64,000 bases of DNA from Janthinobacterium agaricidamnosum (GTDB taxonomy: Bacteria > Pseudomonadota > Gammaproteobacteria > Burkholderiales > Burkholderiaceae_D): the NCBI RefSeq assembly GCF_003667705.1, contig NZ_CP033019.1:2046001-2110000 (forward strand), written 5' to 3'. Below are positions 53,309-62,019 of the stretch, piece by piece; position 1 is the stretch's first letter; each line of letters opens with the position of its first letter. The position numbers and the translations under genes are program-made. The notes below the pieces were generated by a model that saw nothing but the letters and a program-made list of their open reading frames with translations, made no database searches and was not told where the DNA came from.

Positions 53309-54237
53309 GCGCCGCCTTCCCGCGTGAATTTCCACAATTCGTGTCGGCCGGCGAAGCGCTGACGGACATGCTGCGCACGGGCGCGGACGCCTGGAGCAGC
53401 CAGGTGGGCGGCTCGACCTGGAACGTGGCGCGCGTGATGGCGCGCCTGGGCGTGCCCAGCGCCTTTGCGGGCGCCGTCAGCCTCGACGTCTTCGGCGACG
53501 CGCTGGCGCAAGCGACCGACGCGGCAGGCCTGGACATGCGCTTCTTGCAGCGCCGCGCGAAGTCGCCGCTGCTGGCCATCGTGCATGAACTGCATCCGCC
53601 CACGTATTACTTCATCGGCGACGACAGCGCCGACCTGCATTTCGACGCGGCGCAGCTGCCGGCCGGCTGGATGCAGGGCGCGCAATGGGTGCATTTCGGC
53701 GGCATCAGCCTGGCGCGCGAACCGCTGGCGGGCAAGCTGGTGGCGCTGGCGCAGGAGCTCAAGGCGGCTGGCGTGAAAATCAGCTACGACCCGAATTTCC
53801 GCATCATGATGGATGCGCGCTACGACGCCACCCTGCGCCGCATGACGGAGCTGGCCGACGTGATCAAGGTGTCCGATGAAGATCTGGCAGGCCTGTTCCG
53901 CCACGACGACATCGATGGCGCGTTTGCCATGCTGCGCGGCTGGAATCCGCACGCCACGTATTTGTATACGCGCGGCGCGCAAGGTGCGGCGCTGTACCTG
54001 GGCGAGCAGACATGGCAGGCGGCCCCGCCCGCCATCGAGGTGGTCGACTCGGTGGGCGCGGGCGACGCCAGCATCGGCGGCTTGCTGTACAGCCTGATGT
54101 ACCGGCCCGATGCGGACGGCGGCCAGCACTTGCGCTTTGCCGTCGCGGCCGGAGCGGGCGCCTGCCTGGCGGCCGGCGGCTCGCCGCCTTCGGTGGACCT
54201 GGTGGAATCGCTGGCGCAGCGCACGCAGCTGCGTTAA
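53305..54237 (+). CDS. PfkB-family carbohydrate kinase (probable fructokinase)
   Basis: The 310-residue kinase has the N-terminal GGSTWNVARVMARLG and the C-terminal phosphate/base motif VDSVGAGDASIGGLL with the catalytic Asp. It overlaps the isomerase gene by four bases. Fructokinase activity is the natural fit: fructose from the isomerase would become fructose-6-phosphate. The 3' end of this gene has a decayed second copy at 55034-55105. Confidence 0.85.
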   Translation: MSAAFPREFPQFVSAGEALTDMLRTGADAWSSQVGGSTWNVARVMARLGVPSAFAGAVSLDVFGDALAQATDAAGLDMRFLQRRAKSPLLAIVHELHPPTYYFIGDDSADLHFDAAQLPAGWMQGAQWVHFGGISLAREPLAGKLVALAQELKAAGVKISYDPNFRIMMDARYDATLRRMTELADVIKVSDEDLAGLFRHDDIDGAFAMLRGWNPHATYLYTRGAQGAALYLGEQTWQAAPPAIEVVDSVGAGDASIGGLLYSLMYRPDADGGQHLRFAVAAGAGACLAAGGSPPSVDLVESLAQRTQLR

Positions 54238-54245
54238 GTCGTATG

Positions 54246-54286
54246 GCGCGGTGCGCCGGCAGGCAGGCGCACCACGCATATTTTTT
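54246..54286 (+). terminator. Terminator after the kinase gene
   Basis: GTGCGCC (54251-54257) and GGCGCAC (54266-54272) pair around an eight-base loop, with the stem extended to 12 bp by GCG/CGC with one mismatch, followed by ATATTTTTT. It ends the isomerase-kinase operon. Confidence 0.8.
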
Positions 54287-54440
54287 ACGCAATGCAAAAA
54301 TTTATCATGGTCAGCTTGATCTGCATCGAAACGCGTTGACCTTCCCGCCAGGCCTACCTTGACGTTGGCAATCCTCCTACATGCACGCCGCATGGCCCTG
54401 TCTAGAATGGGGACTTCATTGCACACCTGGAGAACACATC

Positions 54441-54953
54441 ATGGCCACCCAATCCCATCAGGCAGCGTCCGTTTCCCAGCAAAATGCCGGTATGCAAGAC
54501 ATGGATGCGATCGAATTGCTGACGCAAGATCATCAGACGGTGAAGGACTTGTTCGAACAGTACGAGGGGCTCAGCGACAGGTCGCTCGCCAGCAAACGCA
54601 AGCTGGCGCTGAAAATCTGCGAGGAATTGAGCAAGCATGCGATGGCGGAAGAGGAAATCTTTTATCCGGCCGTGCGCGAGGCCAGCCGCCTGAATGAAGA
54701 CCTGATCGATGAAGCCATCGTCGAACATGCCTCGGCCAAGGAATTGATCGCGCAAATCGTCGCCATGGCGCCCGGCGAAGACTTGTACGACGCCAAGGTC
54801 AAGGTCTTGTCCAGGCAGATCGAGCAGCACGTACAGGAAGAGGAGGGCGAGATTTTTCCGCGCGCGCGTGAGGCGCAACTCGATCTGCTGGCCATGGGCG
54901 GCCAGATCGCGGCGCGCAAGGCGGAAATGCAAGTGCCCGGGATGCAGCCCTGA
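54441..54953 (+). CDS. Hemerythrin HHE-domain protein
   Basis: The 170-residue protein has an HHE-type hemerythrin domain: ELLTQDHQTVKDLFEQYE, EELSKHAMAEEEIFYPAVRE, IVEHASAKELI and QIEQHVQEEEGEIFP supply the usual His/Glu ligands. Members act in oxygen, NO or iron-related stress. GGAGAA sets the ATG at 54441. It is not related closely to the hemerythrin at 15925-16323. Confidence 0.88.
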   Translation: MATQSHQAASVSQQNAGMQDMDAIELLTQDHQTVKDLFEQYEGLSDRSLASKRKLALKICEELSKHAMAEEEIFYPAVREASRLNEDLIDEAIVEHASAKELIAQIVAMAPGEDLYDAKVKVLSRQIEQHVQEEEGEIFPRAREAQLDLLAMGGQIAARKAEMQVPGMQP

Positions 54954-54965
54954 GCCTGCCTGGCC

Positions 54966-55046
54966 GCGTCTGACTAGCGCGCTGGCCCTGTCGACGCCCG
55001 TTACATCAAGGTAAGCGCCATCAGAGGATGCGTGGAGGGCGCCTGC
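54966..55046 (-). pseudogene. Decayed 3' end of a LacI-type gene
   Basis: Read on the minus strand this piece still encodes an APSTHPLMALTLM-like tail, matching the APATHHLMEFTLV end of the LacI gene at 57038-58135. The flanking GCGCTGGCCCTGT is shared with the bases just beyond that gene's 3' end. About 35 bases are missing in between. The similarity stops at GGGCGCC, where the kinase remnant begins. Confidence 0.7.
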
Positions 55047-55105
55047 TGGCGGCAGGCGGTTCGCCGCCAGCGGTGCAAGTGGTGGAATCGTTGCTGGAGC
55101 GTACG
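55034..55105 (+). pseudogene. Decayed 3' end of the PfkB kinase gene
   Basis: This matches the last codons of the kinase gene (54151 onward): GGGCGCCTG-CTGGCGGCAGG, then TCGCCGCC and GGTGGAATCG. One base is lost in GCCTGCCTGG, so the frame is broken, and the last ten or so codons differ. It abuts the LacI remnant at GGGCGCC. It is part of a 393-bp gene-free stretch (54954-55346) with no other feature I can name. Confidence 0.7.
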
Positions 55106-55346
55106 ATATGGCGATGATGTGGGGATGGCGTGTCTATTCAGCGGCGCCAGGGCGCCCTTTTTGCGAGAATAGGCGTAAGATTTGCTCTCTTGCCATGTCA
55201 AGAGCCTGTTCTGGGAGTGTATTCATCCGGGGATAGGTTCGAAGTCATGCGCTGACCGATATGCCGTGCTTCCCATTGCCATGCATGGCGCCACTTGGCC
55301 GGGTCCGTGCGCTTTACAGAGCACGGGCGCTGAGAAGGAAGTCCGC

Positions 55347-56987
55347 ATGCATAAGATCTGGAAGTTTTTCAATCCCCGGAGCTTCAAATTCAAGATGACT
55401 GTGCTCGTGGGCGTACTGGTGCTGTGCGCAACGGGTTCTGTTGCGCTCACATCGCTGTCTGTCGCGCAAGGGCAGATGGTATCCGTTATCGGCAATCAGC
55501 AATATGCCTTGCTGACCAGTGCCGCGGCATATATCGACGAAGACTTGAATGCCAAGAAAGCGCTGCTCAAGGTGCTGGCGGAAGGGCTGCCTGCGGATGT
55601 GTATGAACATCCGCAGCGGATGCAGGCATTTATAGAAAATCATCCAACTCTGCGCGAGGAATTTTTCAATCTCGTCGCCTTTGATGCTACCGGGAAACTG
55701 ATTGCCAGCATGAATGACCGGCGCGTGGCCGGCAAGCTCAATTTCGCTGCGCGCGAATATTTTATCGATACCGTGAAGCTCAGGGAAGGCGTGATATCGC
55801 GTCCATTCAAGAGCCAGCTGTCGGGCAAGCCCGTTGTGCTGGTAACCGAACCGATCTATGACAAAGCCGGAAAATTGTTGTATGTAATCGCTGGCGGTCT
55901 GAATTTGCAAAGCCCGACATTTTTTGGCCAGTGGGAGCAGCTCAAGCCGGGCAAGAGCGGTTATCTGTTCATGTTGACCGACGACGGCACGATACTCCAC
56001 CATCCGGACCCGGCGCGCGTCCTGAAGCGGGTGCATGATGAAACGGGCGGCGCAACCCCTTCCACCTTGGCCGCATTGCGGGGATTCGACGGTTGGACGC
56101 AAGGTAAAACCAAGCTGGGCGTGCAGGCAATTATGACGTACAAGCATTTGCGCGCGGCAGATTGGATCATCGGCGCCGTCTATCCTGAAAGCGAGGCATT
56201 CACGCCGGTCACCGATATGTATGCCAAAGTCATCATTGCTTCGTCAGGCGTGGCCTTTCTGGCCAGTTGTGCCGGCTGGATCGCGGTAATGCTGCTCTTG
56301 CGTCCTTTGGGCGATCTGGGCCGGCATGTGGCGAGCATACGCTCAGGCAATGCCGATATTGCGGTGTTTGATATCGCCCGTAAAGACGAGTTTGGAAAGC
56401 TGAGCCGTGCATTCTATGCGCTGTCGCTGCAGAGGGAAGCGGCGGAAAACAACCTCGCCGCTCTGGCGCGTACTGACATGCTGACGGGCCTGCACAACAG
56501 GCGCATGTTTGACGAGGCGCTGGCCGCGGCATTGACGCGTGCGCGGCGCGCTGGCACGGGCCTGGCGCTGGCGTATCTGGATATCGACTATTTCAAAAAA
56601 ATAAATGACACATATGGTCATGGTATCGGCGATCTGGTATTGATTGAATTTGCCAAACGGCTCAAAGCTTGCGTCCGGGCCTCCGACACGGTGGCGCGCC
56701 TTGCCGGCGACGAGTTTGTCATTATTTTTGAACAACTGACGGAGCAGTCCGAGCTCGCGGTACTGGGCAAGAAAATCGTGCAAGGGATGGCCGTGCACTT
56801 TGATTGCGGCGGTATCGGTCTGCATGTCACCACCAGTGTCGGCTTGGCGTTCTGCACCCGCGGCGATACGACGGCGGGGGCATTCTTGACGGCGGCCGAT
56901 ACGGCGCTCTACAAGGCAAAAAGCGCTGGCCGCAACGGTTATGCCGTCACTTCCATCGGCAGCCCCGCCTTGACCGAGGCGCTGTAG
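55347..56987 (+). CDS. Diguanylate cyclase with periplasmic Cache-type sensor
   Basis: The 546-residue protein has a helix near residue 20-40, a Cache-like periplasmic sensor of about 250 residues, a second helix near 295-315, HAMP, and a GGDEF domain. The active-site signature is AGDEF (RLAGDEFVIIF) rather than GGDEF, a variant seen in some active enzymes; the inhibitory RxxD site (RASD, five residues before) is kept. DIDYFKKINDTYGH is the metal/substrate loop. AAGGAAG sets the start. Its base composition is less GC-rich than its neighbours. Confidence 0.88.
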   Translation: MHKIWKFFNPRSFKFKMTVLVGVLVLCATGSVALTSLSVAQGQMVSVIGNQQYALLTSAAAYIDEDLNAKKALLKVLAEGLPADVYEHPQRMQAFIENHPTLREEFFNLVAFDATGKLIASMNDRRVAGKLNFAAREYFIDTVKLREGVISRPFKSQLSGKPVVLVTEPIYDKAGKLLYVIAGGLNLQSPTFFGQWEQLKPGKSGYLFMLTDDGTILHHPDPARVLKRVHDETGGATPSTLAALRGFDGWTQGKTKLGVQAIMTYKHLRAADWIIGAVYPESEAFTPVTDMYAKVIIASSGVAFLASCAGWIAVMLLLRPLGDLGRHVASIRSGNADIAVFDIARKDEFGKLSRAFYALSLQREAAENNLAALARTDMLTGLHNRRMFDEALAAALTRARRAGTGLALAYLDIDYFKKINDTYGHGIGDLVLIEFAKRLKACVRASDTVARLAGDEFVIIFEQLTEQSELAVLGKKIVQGMAVHFDCGGIGLHVTTSVGLAFCTRGDTTAGAFLTAADTALYKAKSAGRNGYAVTSIGSPALTEAL

Positions 56988-57037
56988 GGCCGGGTGCGCC
57001 GGAATGGCGGGTGGTGGCATCGCCTGTTCCGGCAGCG

Positions 57038-58135
57038 TCAAGGCCTGCGCTGGCCCTGTGCCGTCGGCGGCGCATAGCTGCCCGACGATGCGCGCTCTAC
57101 CAGGGTAAATTCCATCAAGTGATGCGTGGCGGGCGCCGTTTCCCCGGCGCGGCGCTGGCGTATCTCGTCGATGACGAGCTTGACGGCGGCGCGCGCCATG
57201 TCGGCGATGGGCTGGTGGATGGTGGTCAGCTCGGGCCAGACGGTGCTGGCGACGGGCGTGTCGTCGAAGCCGCACACGCTCAATTGCGCCGGCACCTGCA
57301 AGCCCATGCCGTGCGCCACGGCCAGGGTGGCGGCGGCCATGTCGTCATTGCTGGCGAAGATGGCGCTGGGGTACGGTTCGTGCGCCAGCAGCCGGCGCGC
57401 CGCGTCGAGCCCCGAACGGTAGGTAAAATAGCCTTGCGCCACCCTGTGCGGCGGCACTGGCAAGCCCGCTTCCCGCATGGCGTCCTCGAAGGCCTGGCGG
57501 CGCAGCAGGGCGGGCGTGTGCGCCGGGTCGCCCTCGATGAAGCCGATGTCGCGGTGGCCCAGTGAGATCAAATGGCGCGTCATGGCCAGCGCGCCCTCGT
57601 AGTCGTCGATGCGCACGGCCGAGACGCCGGGCGAGGGGCGCGCCGTGGCCACGGCGATGGCGGGGATACCCATGGTATTGAGCTGCGCCAGCACTTCCGG
57701 TGAATCGCACAGGGGCGGCGGCACGAGGATGCCGTCCACGCCGGCCGCCACCAGGCAATCGATGCCGGCGCGCTGGCTATCGAGGTCTTCGCAGCGTTCG
57801 AGCAGCAGCTGGCCACCGCCCTGGCGGCACTGGTCCATGGCGCCGACGAGAAATTCACTGAGGAAGGCCGCGCTGGGGTTGCTGTATAACAAGCCGATGC
57901 GCAGGGTGCCCGTGCGGGCGGCACGGGCCGCCAGGTTGGGCTGGTAGCGCAGGCTGGCGATGGCCGCCTCGACCTTGTCGCGCGTGGCCGCCCTGACGCT
58001 GGCGCGCCCGTTGATGACGCGCGATACCGTCATGGCCGAGACGCCGGCCAGGCGCGCCACGTCGTGCACGGTGGCGCCGCTGGCCGTGTCGGCGGCGGCG
58101 TGGGCGGCATGCGCCGCCTTATTCGAGGTGGCCAC
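57038..58135 (-). CDS. LacI-family transcriptional regulator
   Basis: The 365-residue regulator has the LacI HTH (TVHDVARLAGVSAMTVSRVI) and the periplasmic-binding-protein-like effector domain (GIPAIAVATARPSPGVSAVR, GFDDTPVASTVWPELTTI). It begins with GTG at 58135 inside the 3' end of the glucokinase gene (17-base overlap), so the two are translated together. A candidate operator is the palindrome at 52062-52079. Confidence 0.9.
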   Translation of the reverse strand: MATSNKAAHAAHAAADTASGATVHDVARLAGVSAMTVSRVINGRASVRAATRDKVEAAIASLRYQPNLAARAARTGTLRIGLLYSNPSAAFLSEFLVGAMDQCRQGGGQLLLERCEDLDSQRAGIDCLVAAGVDGILVPPPLCDSPEVLAQLNTMGIPAIAVATARPSPGVSAVRIDDYEGALAMTRHLISLGHRDIGFIEGDPAHTPALLRRQAFEDAMREAGLPVPPHRVAQGYFTYRSGLDAARRLLAHEPYPSAIFASNDDMAAATLAVAHGMGLQVPAQLSVCGFDDTPVASTVWPELTTIHQPIADMARAAVKLVIDEIRQRRAGETAPATHHLMEFTLVERASSGSYAPPTAQGQRRP

Positions 58136-60032
58136 CGAATTTCAGCTTGCCGCTGATGCGCATGCCGTGCAATTGACCCTCTTCCAGCTGGGCGGCGCTG
58201 GTGCGCTGCGCCGTGTCGCGCCGCGCCAGTCCCACCGACAGGATATCGAGCATCATCAGCTGCAGCAGGCGCACGATCATGGGCACGAAATTGAGGTTGC
58301 CTTCCGGGTGGTTCAGGGTCAGCAGCACGTCGGCCAGCTTGGCCAGCGGCGAACCGCTGGCCGTGATCGCCAGCACGCGCGCGCCGCAGCCCTGCGCCAC
58401 CTTGACGGTACGCAGCAGGTCGGGCAGGGCGCCCGAACGGGAAATGACCAGCGCCACGTCGCCCGGCTTGAGCATGGCGGCGCTCATTTCCTGCGCCTGC
58501 GGATCGGCAAAGAAGCTGCTGACGATGCCCAGATTGAGCAGCTTGTGCTGCATGTCGTCGGCCACCACGCGGGCGCTGCCCACGGCCAGCAATTCCACGC
58601 GCTGCGCGCCGCGCAGCAGTTCGATGGCCGCCGTCAGCGCCTTCACGTCGAGCATGTCGCGCAGGGCCAGCGCGGCCGAAGCGTTATTGCCCAGCACCTT
58701 GCGCGCCAGTTCCGCGTCGGAGTCCGAAATCTCCACGTGGCAGTGCGCCACCGTGATGGCGCCGCCCGTCAGGCCGGAAGCGAGTTTTAATTTGAAATCG
58801 GCCAGGCCCTGCACGCCGATCGAGCGGCAAAAGCGCATCACGGTCGGCTGGCTCACGCCGACCCGCTGGGCGATTTCGGCGATCGGCAGGGTCAGCATGG
58901 CGTTCGGCTCTTTCAATACCCAGTCGGCCACCTTGCATTCCGATGGACTCATGCGCCCGCGCGCCTGGCGCACGGATTCGAGCACGGGCGCGCCGGTATG
59001 GGCGCGCTTGAGCTTTTGCGCCAGGATGGCGGCGATGCCCAGAAAAGTAGGCAGTTCGGCCGTGATCAGAAACGTGGGGATCTGCGCCAGGTATTCGTTC
59101 AGGCGGCCCTTTTGCTCGAAGCGGGCGCGGAACTGCGACCGTTCGAACAAAGGCCCCAGGCGCGGCACGATGCCCCCGCCTATATAGATGCCGCCCAGGG
59201 CGCCCAGGGTCATGGCCACGTTGCCGGCGATGGAGCCGAGGATGGCGCAGAAGCAGTCGACCGCTTCCAGGCACACGTCGCATTCATTGTTCAGGGCGCG
59301 GCTGGTGATGTCGGCCGCCAGCAGCGGCGGGACGTCATGCCGGCCAGCCCGGTCGGACAGGGCGCGGTAGATCAGTTCCAGCCCGCGCCCGGAGGCGAGG
59401 CGCTCGGCCGAGACGTGCGACAGTTCGCGCCAGGCGAAGGACAGCACGTCCATCTCGCGCTGGTCGCAGGGGGCGAAGCTGACGTGGCCGCCTTCGCTGC
59501 CCAGCGCGATCCAGCGGTCTTCCGCGGGGATCATGCCCGACACGCCCAGGCCCGTGCCCGAACCGAGCAAACCGATGACGCTGTCGGCGCGCGCCATGCC
59601 GCCGCCGATCTGCTGGCGCTGGTCGGGCCGCAGATAGGGCAGGGCCATGGCCAGCGCCGTGAAGTCGTTCACCACCAGCAAGGTGTCGAGGCCCAGTGCG
59701 GCGCGCATCGCCTCGATCGAGAAGAACCAGTGATGGTTCATCATGCGGATATTGTCGTCGTCGATGGGATTGGCGATGGCGATGGCCGCATGGCGCACGC
59801 GTGCCGAACCGGCGGCGCGCGCCTCGCTGCTATCCATATATGCGGTGATGGCGTCGAGCAGCGACGCGTAGTCGTCGCAGGGCAGCACGGCGACCGCTTC
59901 CAGGTGGCCCTGGCGCGTTTCCAGCACGAAGCGGGCATTGGTGCCGCCGATGTCTGCCAGCAGGCGCGGGCCTTCACTGAAACGCTCCGCTGGATCGCTG
60001 CCTGCTACTTCCATTTTTTCATCAATTTTCAT
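58119..60032 (-). CDS. glk: Bifunctional glucokinase / RpiR-type regulator
   Basis: The 637-residue protein joins a glucokinase domain (LLADIGGTNARFVLE near residues 24-38, LLGSGTGLGVSGM, GSEGGHVSFAP) to an RpiR/HexR-type module from about residue 355: an HTH (LPIAEIAQRVGVSQPTVMRF) and a SIS sugar-phosphate domain (LLAVGSARVVADDM, LVISRSGALPDLL). Such fusions are known in Burkholderiales. It phosphorylates glucose and can sense sugar phosphate. The ATG at 60032 has only a weak ribosome site. It is divergent from the porin gene. Confidence 0.93.
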   Translation of the reverse strand: MKIDEKMEVAGSDPAERFSEGPRLLADIGGTNARFVLETRQGHLEAVAVLPCDDYASLLDAITAYMDSSEARAAGSARVRHAAIAIANPIDDDNIRMMNHHWFFSIEAMRAALGLDTLLVVNDFTALAMALPYLRPDQRQQIGGGMARADSVIGLLGSGTGLGVSGMIPAEDRWIALGSEGGHVSFAPCDQREMDVLSFAWRELSHVSAERLASGRGLELIYRALSDRAGRHDVPPLLAADITSRALNNECDVCLEAVDCFCAILGSIAGNVAMTLGALGGIYIGGGIVPRLGPLFERSQFRARFEQKGRLNEYLAQIPTFLITAELPTFLGIAAILAQKLKRAHTGAPVLESVRQARGRMSPSECKVADWVLKEPNAMLTLPIAEIAQRVGVSQPTVMRFCRSIGVQGLADFKLKLASGLTGGAITVAHCHVEISDSDAELARKVLGNNASAALALRDMLDVKALTAAIELLRGAQRVELLAVGSARVVADDMQHKLLNLGIVSSFFADPQAQEMSAAMLKPGDVALVISRSGALPDLLRTVKVAQGCGARVLAITASGSPLAKLADVLLTLNHPEGNLNFVPMIVRLLQLMMLDILSVGLARRDTAQRTSAAQLEEGQLHGMRISGKLKFGGHLE

Positions 60033-60283
60033 GGCGGTGCTTTGTCTCGTCTGCGTGCGTGGTCGTGGCCGCGCACTGTCGTTATGGGCAAAAACCAAGG
60101 ATTTTAATTCGTATACGTGCCGCGTGCCGAAAAATGCGGGATGCCTGCGCAAATGCCTGTCCAAGGTGCCAGATGCGGTGGCGCCAGCGGGAAAAACAGG
60201 GCAGTCAACTCGCCTGTCGGTACGCAAATAAAGTGTCGCAGAGTAGTCGTAGGATTACAACATAATATGTTGATATTTGTTCG

Positions 60284-60297
60284 TAGTATAGTTACTA
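60284..60297. promoter_or_regulatory. RpiR/HexR-like operator before the porin gene
   Basis: TAGTA-TAGT-TACTA is a perfect 5-4-5 palindrome in the gap (60033-60377) between glk-rpiR and the porin gene. It is reminiscent of HexR sites (T-rich half, A-rich half with a TGTA core). The rest of the gap is an AT-rich stretch around 60250-60360 that holds promoter-like sequence for both directions. Confidence 0.5.
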
Positions 60298-60377
60298 TGT
60301 CCCTGCTGGAAAGAATTCTGGCCAGTACATTCGGCCACGAATGACTAGATAAAAAATAACTACTGAGGAGACTTATC

Positions 60378-61664
60378 ATGCTGCATCGCAACATGTTGAA
60401 GGCCGTGTTGAAGACACTGCCAGCTGCCATCGTCTTGGCCATCGCCAGCGGTTCCGCTGCCGCCGACCCTATGTACCCATCCGATTCCGAAGGCTTCCAT
60501 GGCTACCTGCGCGCCGGCGCCGGCAGCAATACCTCGGGCGGCGGCGGTTCGCAAGGCTGCTTCGGTCTGGGCGGCAATACCATGAAATATCGTCTGGGCA
60601 ATGAGTGCGACGCCTACACGGAATTCGGCTACACCAAGTCCGTCGCCCAGTCCGGCGGCGTGAACTACCTGGCCACCATCTGGGTCAACGCTTACGCGCC
60701 CAACTCGGATTTCGGCGACAACAAACTGGGCATCGTCAAGGCCTATGTCGAAGCACAGGGACTCGATTTCCTGAACGGCGGCACGGCCTGGATCGGCAAG
60801 CGCTTCTACTACCGTCCTGACATCCACATGCTGGACTTGCAGTACATCAACATGAACGGCACGGGCGCCGGCCTGGACCGCATTCCTGCGGGCCCCGGTA
60901 AATTCTCGTACGCCTTCTTCAAGGACAACGACATCAACACCGTGTCGAAGACCGGCGTCGTCAGCACCAAATCGGCCGTGCGCCAGAACTTCATCTACGG
61001 CGAGATTCCCGTCAATGAAAACGGCACCCTGGACCTGGCCGCGACCTACATCATCGGCGAAGGCAAGGACAACGACGCTTACGGCCAGAAGCACAATGGC
61101 TGGCAATTGTCGGCCTTCCACCGCCAGGCGAAAGTGTTCGGCGGCGGCAATACCTTCGGCGTGCAGTACGGCGTCGGTCCTGGCACCGGCAAGGGTGCGC
61201 AGTTCGGCGCGTCGGGCGACACCAATTTCGGTTCGGACGTGAAACGCACGCGCATCTTCAATGACATGGCGATCCAGCCGATGGCCAACTTCGGCATGGA
61301 ATTCGTCGCCCTGTGGCAAAAAGACGAATCGAACGCCAACGGTTCGTCGACCTGGACCTCGGTCGGCGTGCGTCCCGTGTACGCGTTCACCAACAACTTC
61401 AAGCTGGTGGGCGAACTGGGCACGGACCGCGTGACGCAAGCGGGCGGCCTGCCGGCCAAGCGCCTGACCAAGCTGACCATCGCCCCGACGATCTCGGCCG
61501 GCCCTGGCCTGTGGTCGCGTCCTGAACTGCGCGCTTTCGTGACCTACGGCAAATGGAACGATGCGGCCACCGCCTCGGTCAATGCGTCGAACAACGGCGG
61601 CCCGATCTACAACAACAATACCAGCGGCACCTCTTACGGTTTCCAGGTGGAAACCTGGTTCTAA
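60378..61664 (+). CDS. LamB-type carbohydrate porin
   Basis: The 428-residue outer-membrane protein has a signal peptide (cleavage after GSAAA, residue 29) and the maltoporin opening (GFHGYLRAGAGSNTSGGG) and end (SYGFQVETWF, terminal aromatic). The long loop with QGCFGLGG and GNECDAY has the LamB disulfide pair. CTGAGGAG supports the start. It imports sugar for the ABC transporter that follows. Confidence 0.92.
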   Translation: MLHRNMLKAVLKTLPAAIVLAIASGSAAADPMYPSDSEGFHGYLRAGAGSNTSGGGGSQGCFGLGGNTMKYRLGNECDAYTEFGYTKSVAQSGGVNYLATIWVNAYAPNSDFGDNKLGIVKAYVEAQGLDFLNGGTAWIGKRFYYRPDIHMLDLQYINMNGTGAGLDRIPAGPGKFSYAFFKDNDINTVSKTGVVSTKSAVRQNFIYGEIPVNENGTLDLAATYIIGEGKDNDAYGQKHNGWQLSAFHRQAKVFGGGNTFGVQYGVGPGTGKGAQFGASGDTNFGSDVKRTRIFNDMAIQPMANFGMEFVALWQKDESNANGSSTWTSVGVRPVYAFTNNFKLVGELGTDRVTQAGGLPAKRLTKLTIAPTISAGPGLWSRPELRAFVTYGKWNDAATASVNASNNGGPIYNNNTSGTSYGFQVETWF

Positions 61665-61786
61665 ACACCGAACCAAACCTGCTGCGCGGCGCGCTTTGCG
61701 GCCTGCGATGCTCACCGGGCTTTAGCCCGGCTGCGCTTCTTAGCCACAAATCACTGCCGCTCGCGACGGTTTTGTTCAGTGTTGAC
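61664..61786 (+). repeat. 123-bp hairpin repeat, copy C
   Basis: Same length and layout as copies A and B; its first base is the last base of the porin stop codon. Outer arms AACACCGAACCAAACC and GGTTTTGTTCAGTGTT pair imperfectly. The tip at offset 51 is CCGGGC-TTTA-GCCCGG (61715-61730), a full set of compensatory changes relative to the other copies. Confidence 0.8.
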
Positions 61787-61809
61787 GTTTGTAATGCAGA
61801 TCAACCTGG

Positions 61810-61833
61810 CGCATCCTTCGCGGATGCGTTTTT
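61810..61833 (+). terminator. Terminator after the porin gene
   Basis: CGCATCC-TTCGC-GGATGCG followed by five T. With copy C of the hairpin repeat it ends the porin message; the rest of 61834-62019 shows a GGCGCCGTCCCGTGAT/ATCACGGCGCCGTC inverted repeat around 61835-61890 and a probable promoter for the next gene. Confidence 0.85.
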
Positions 61834-62019
61834 GGCGCCGTCCCGTGATATAAATGCAATGTAGTCATGTCATGGATCACGGCGCCGTCTTTACACCAAG
61901 ATGATGCCCGTTTGCAAGCGGGTCTGAGCACAAGAGCGCCGGTACAGGCGCAGATTTCACCTTTTTCGGCCCCGTATGCCGAAGCCCCCTAAAAGCTTGA
62001 TCAAAAAAGGAATGTGGAG

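Noticed and set aside
55001..55201. Short minus-strand frame in the gap before the cyclase gene
   Set aside because: Its only recognisable part is the LacI-like tail, which belongs to the decayed joint; the rest has no gene-like features.
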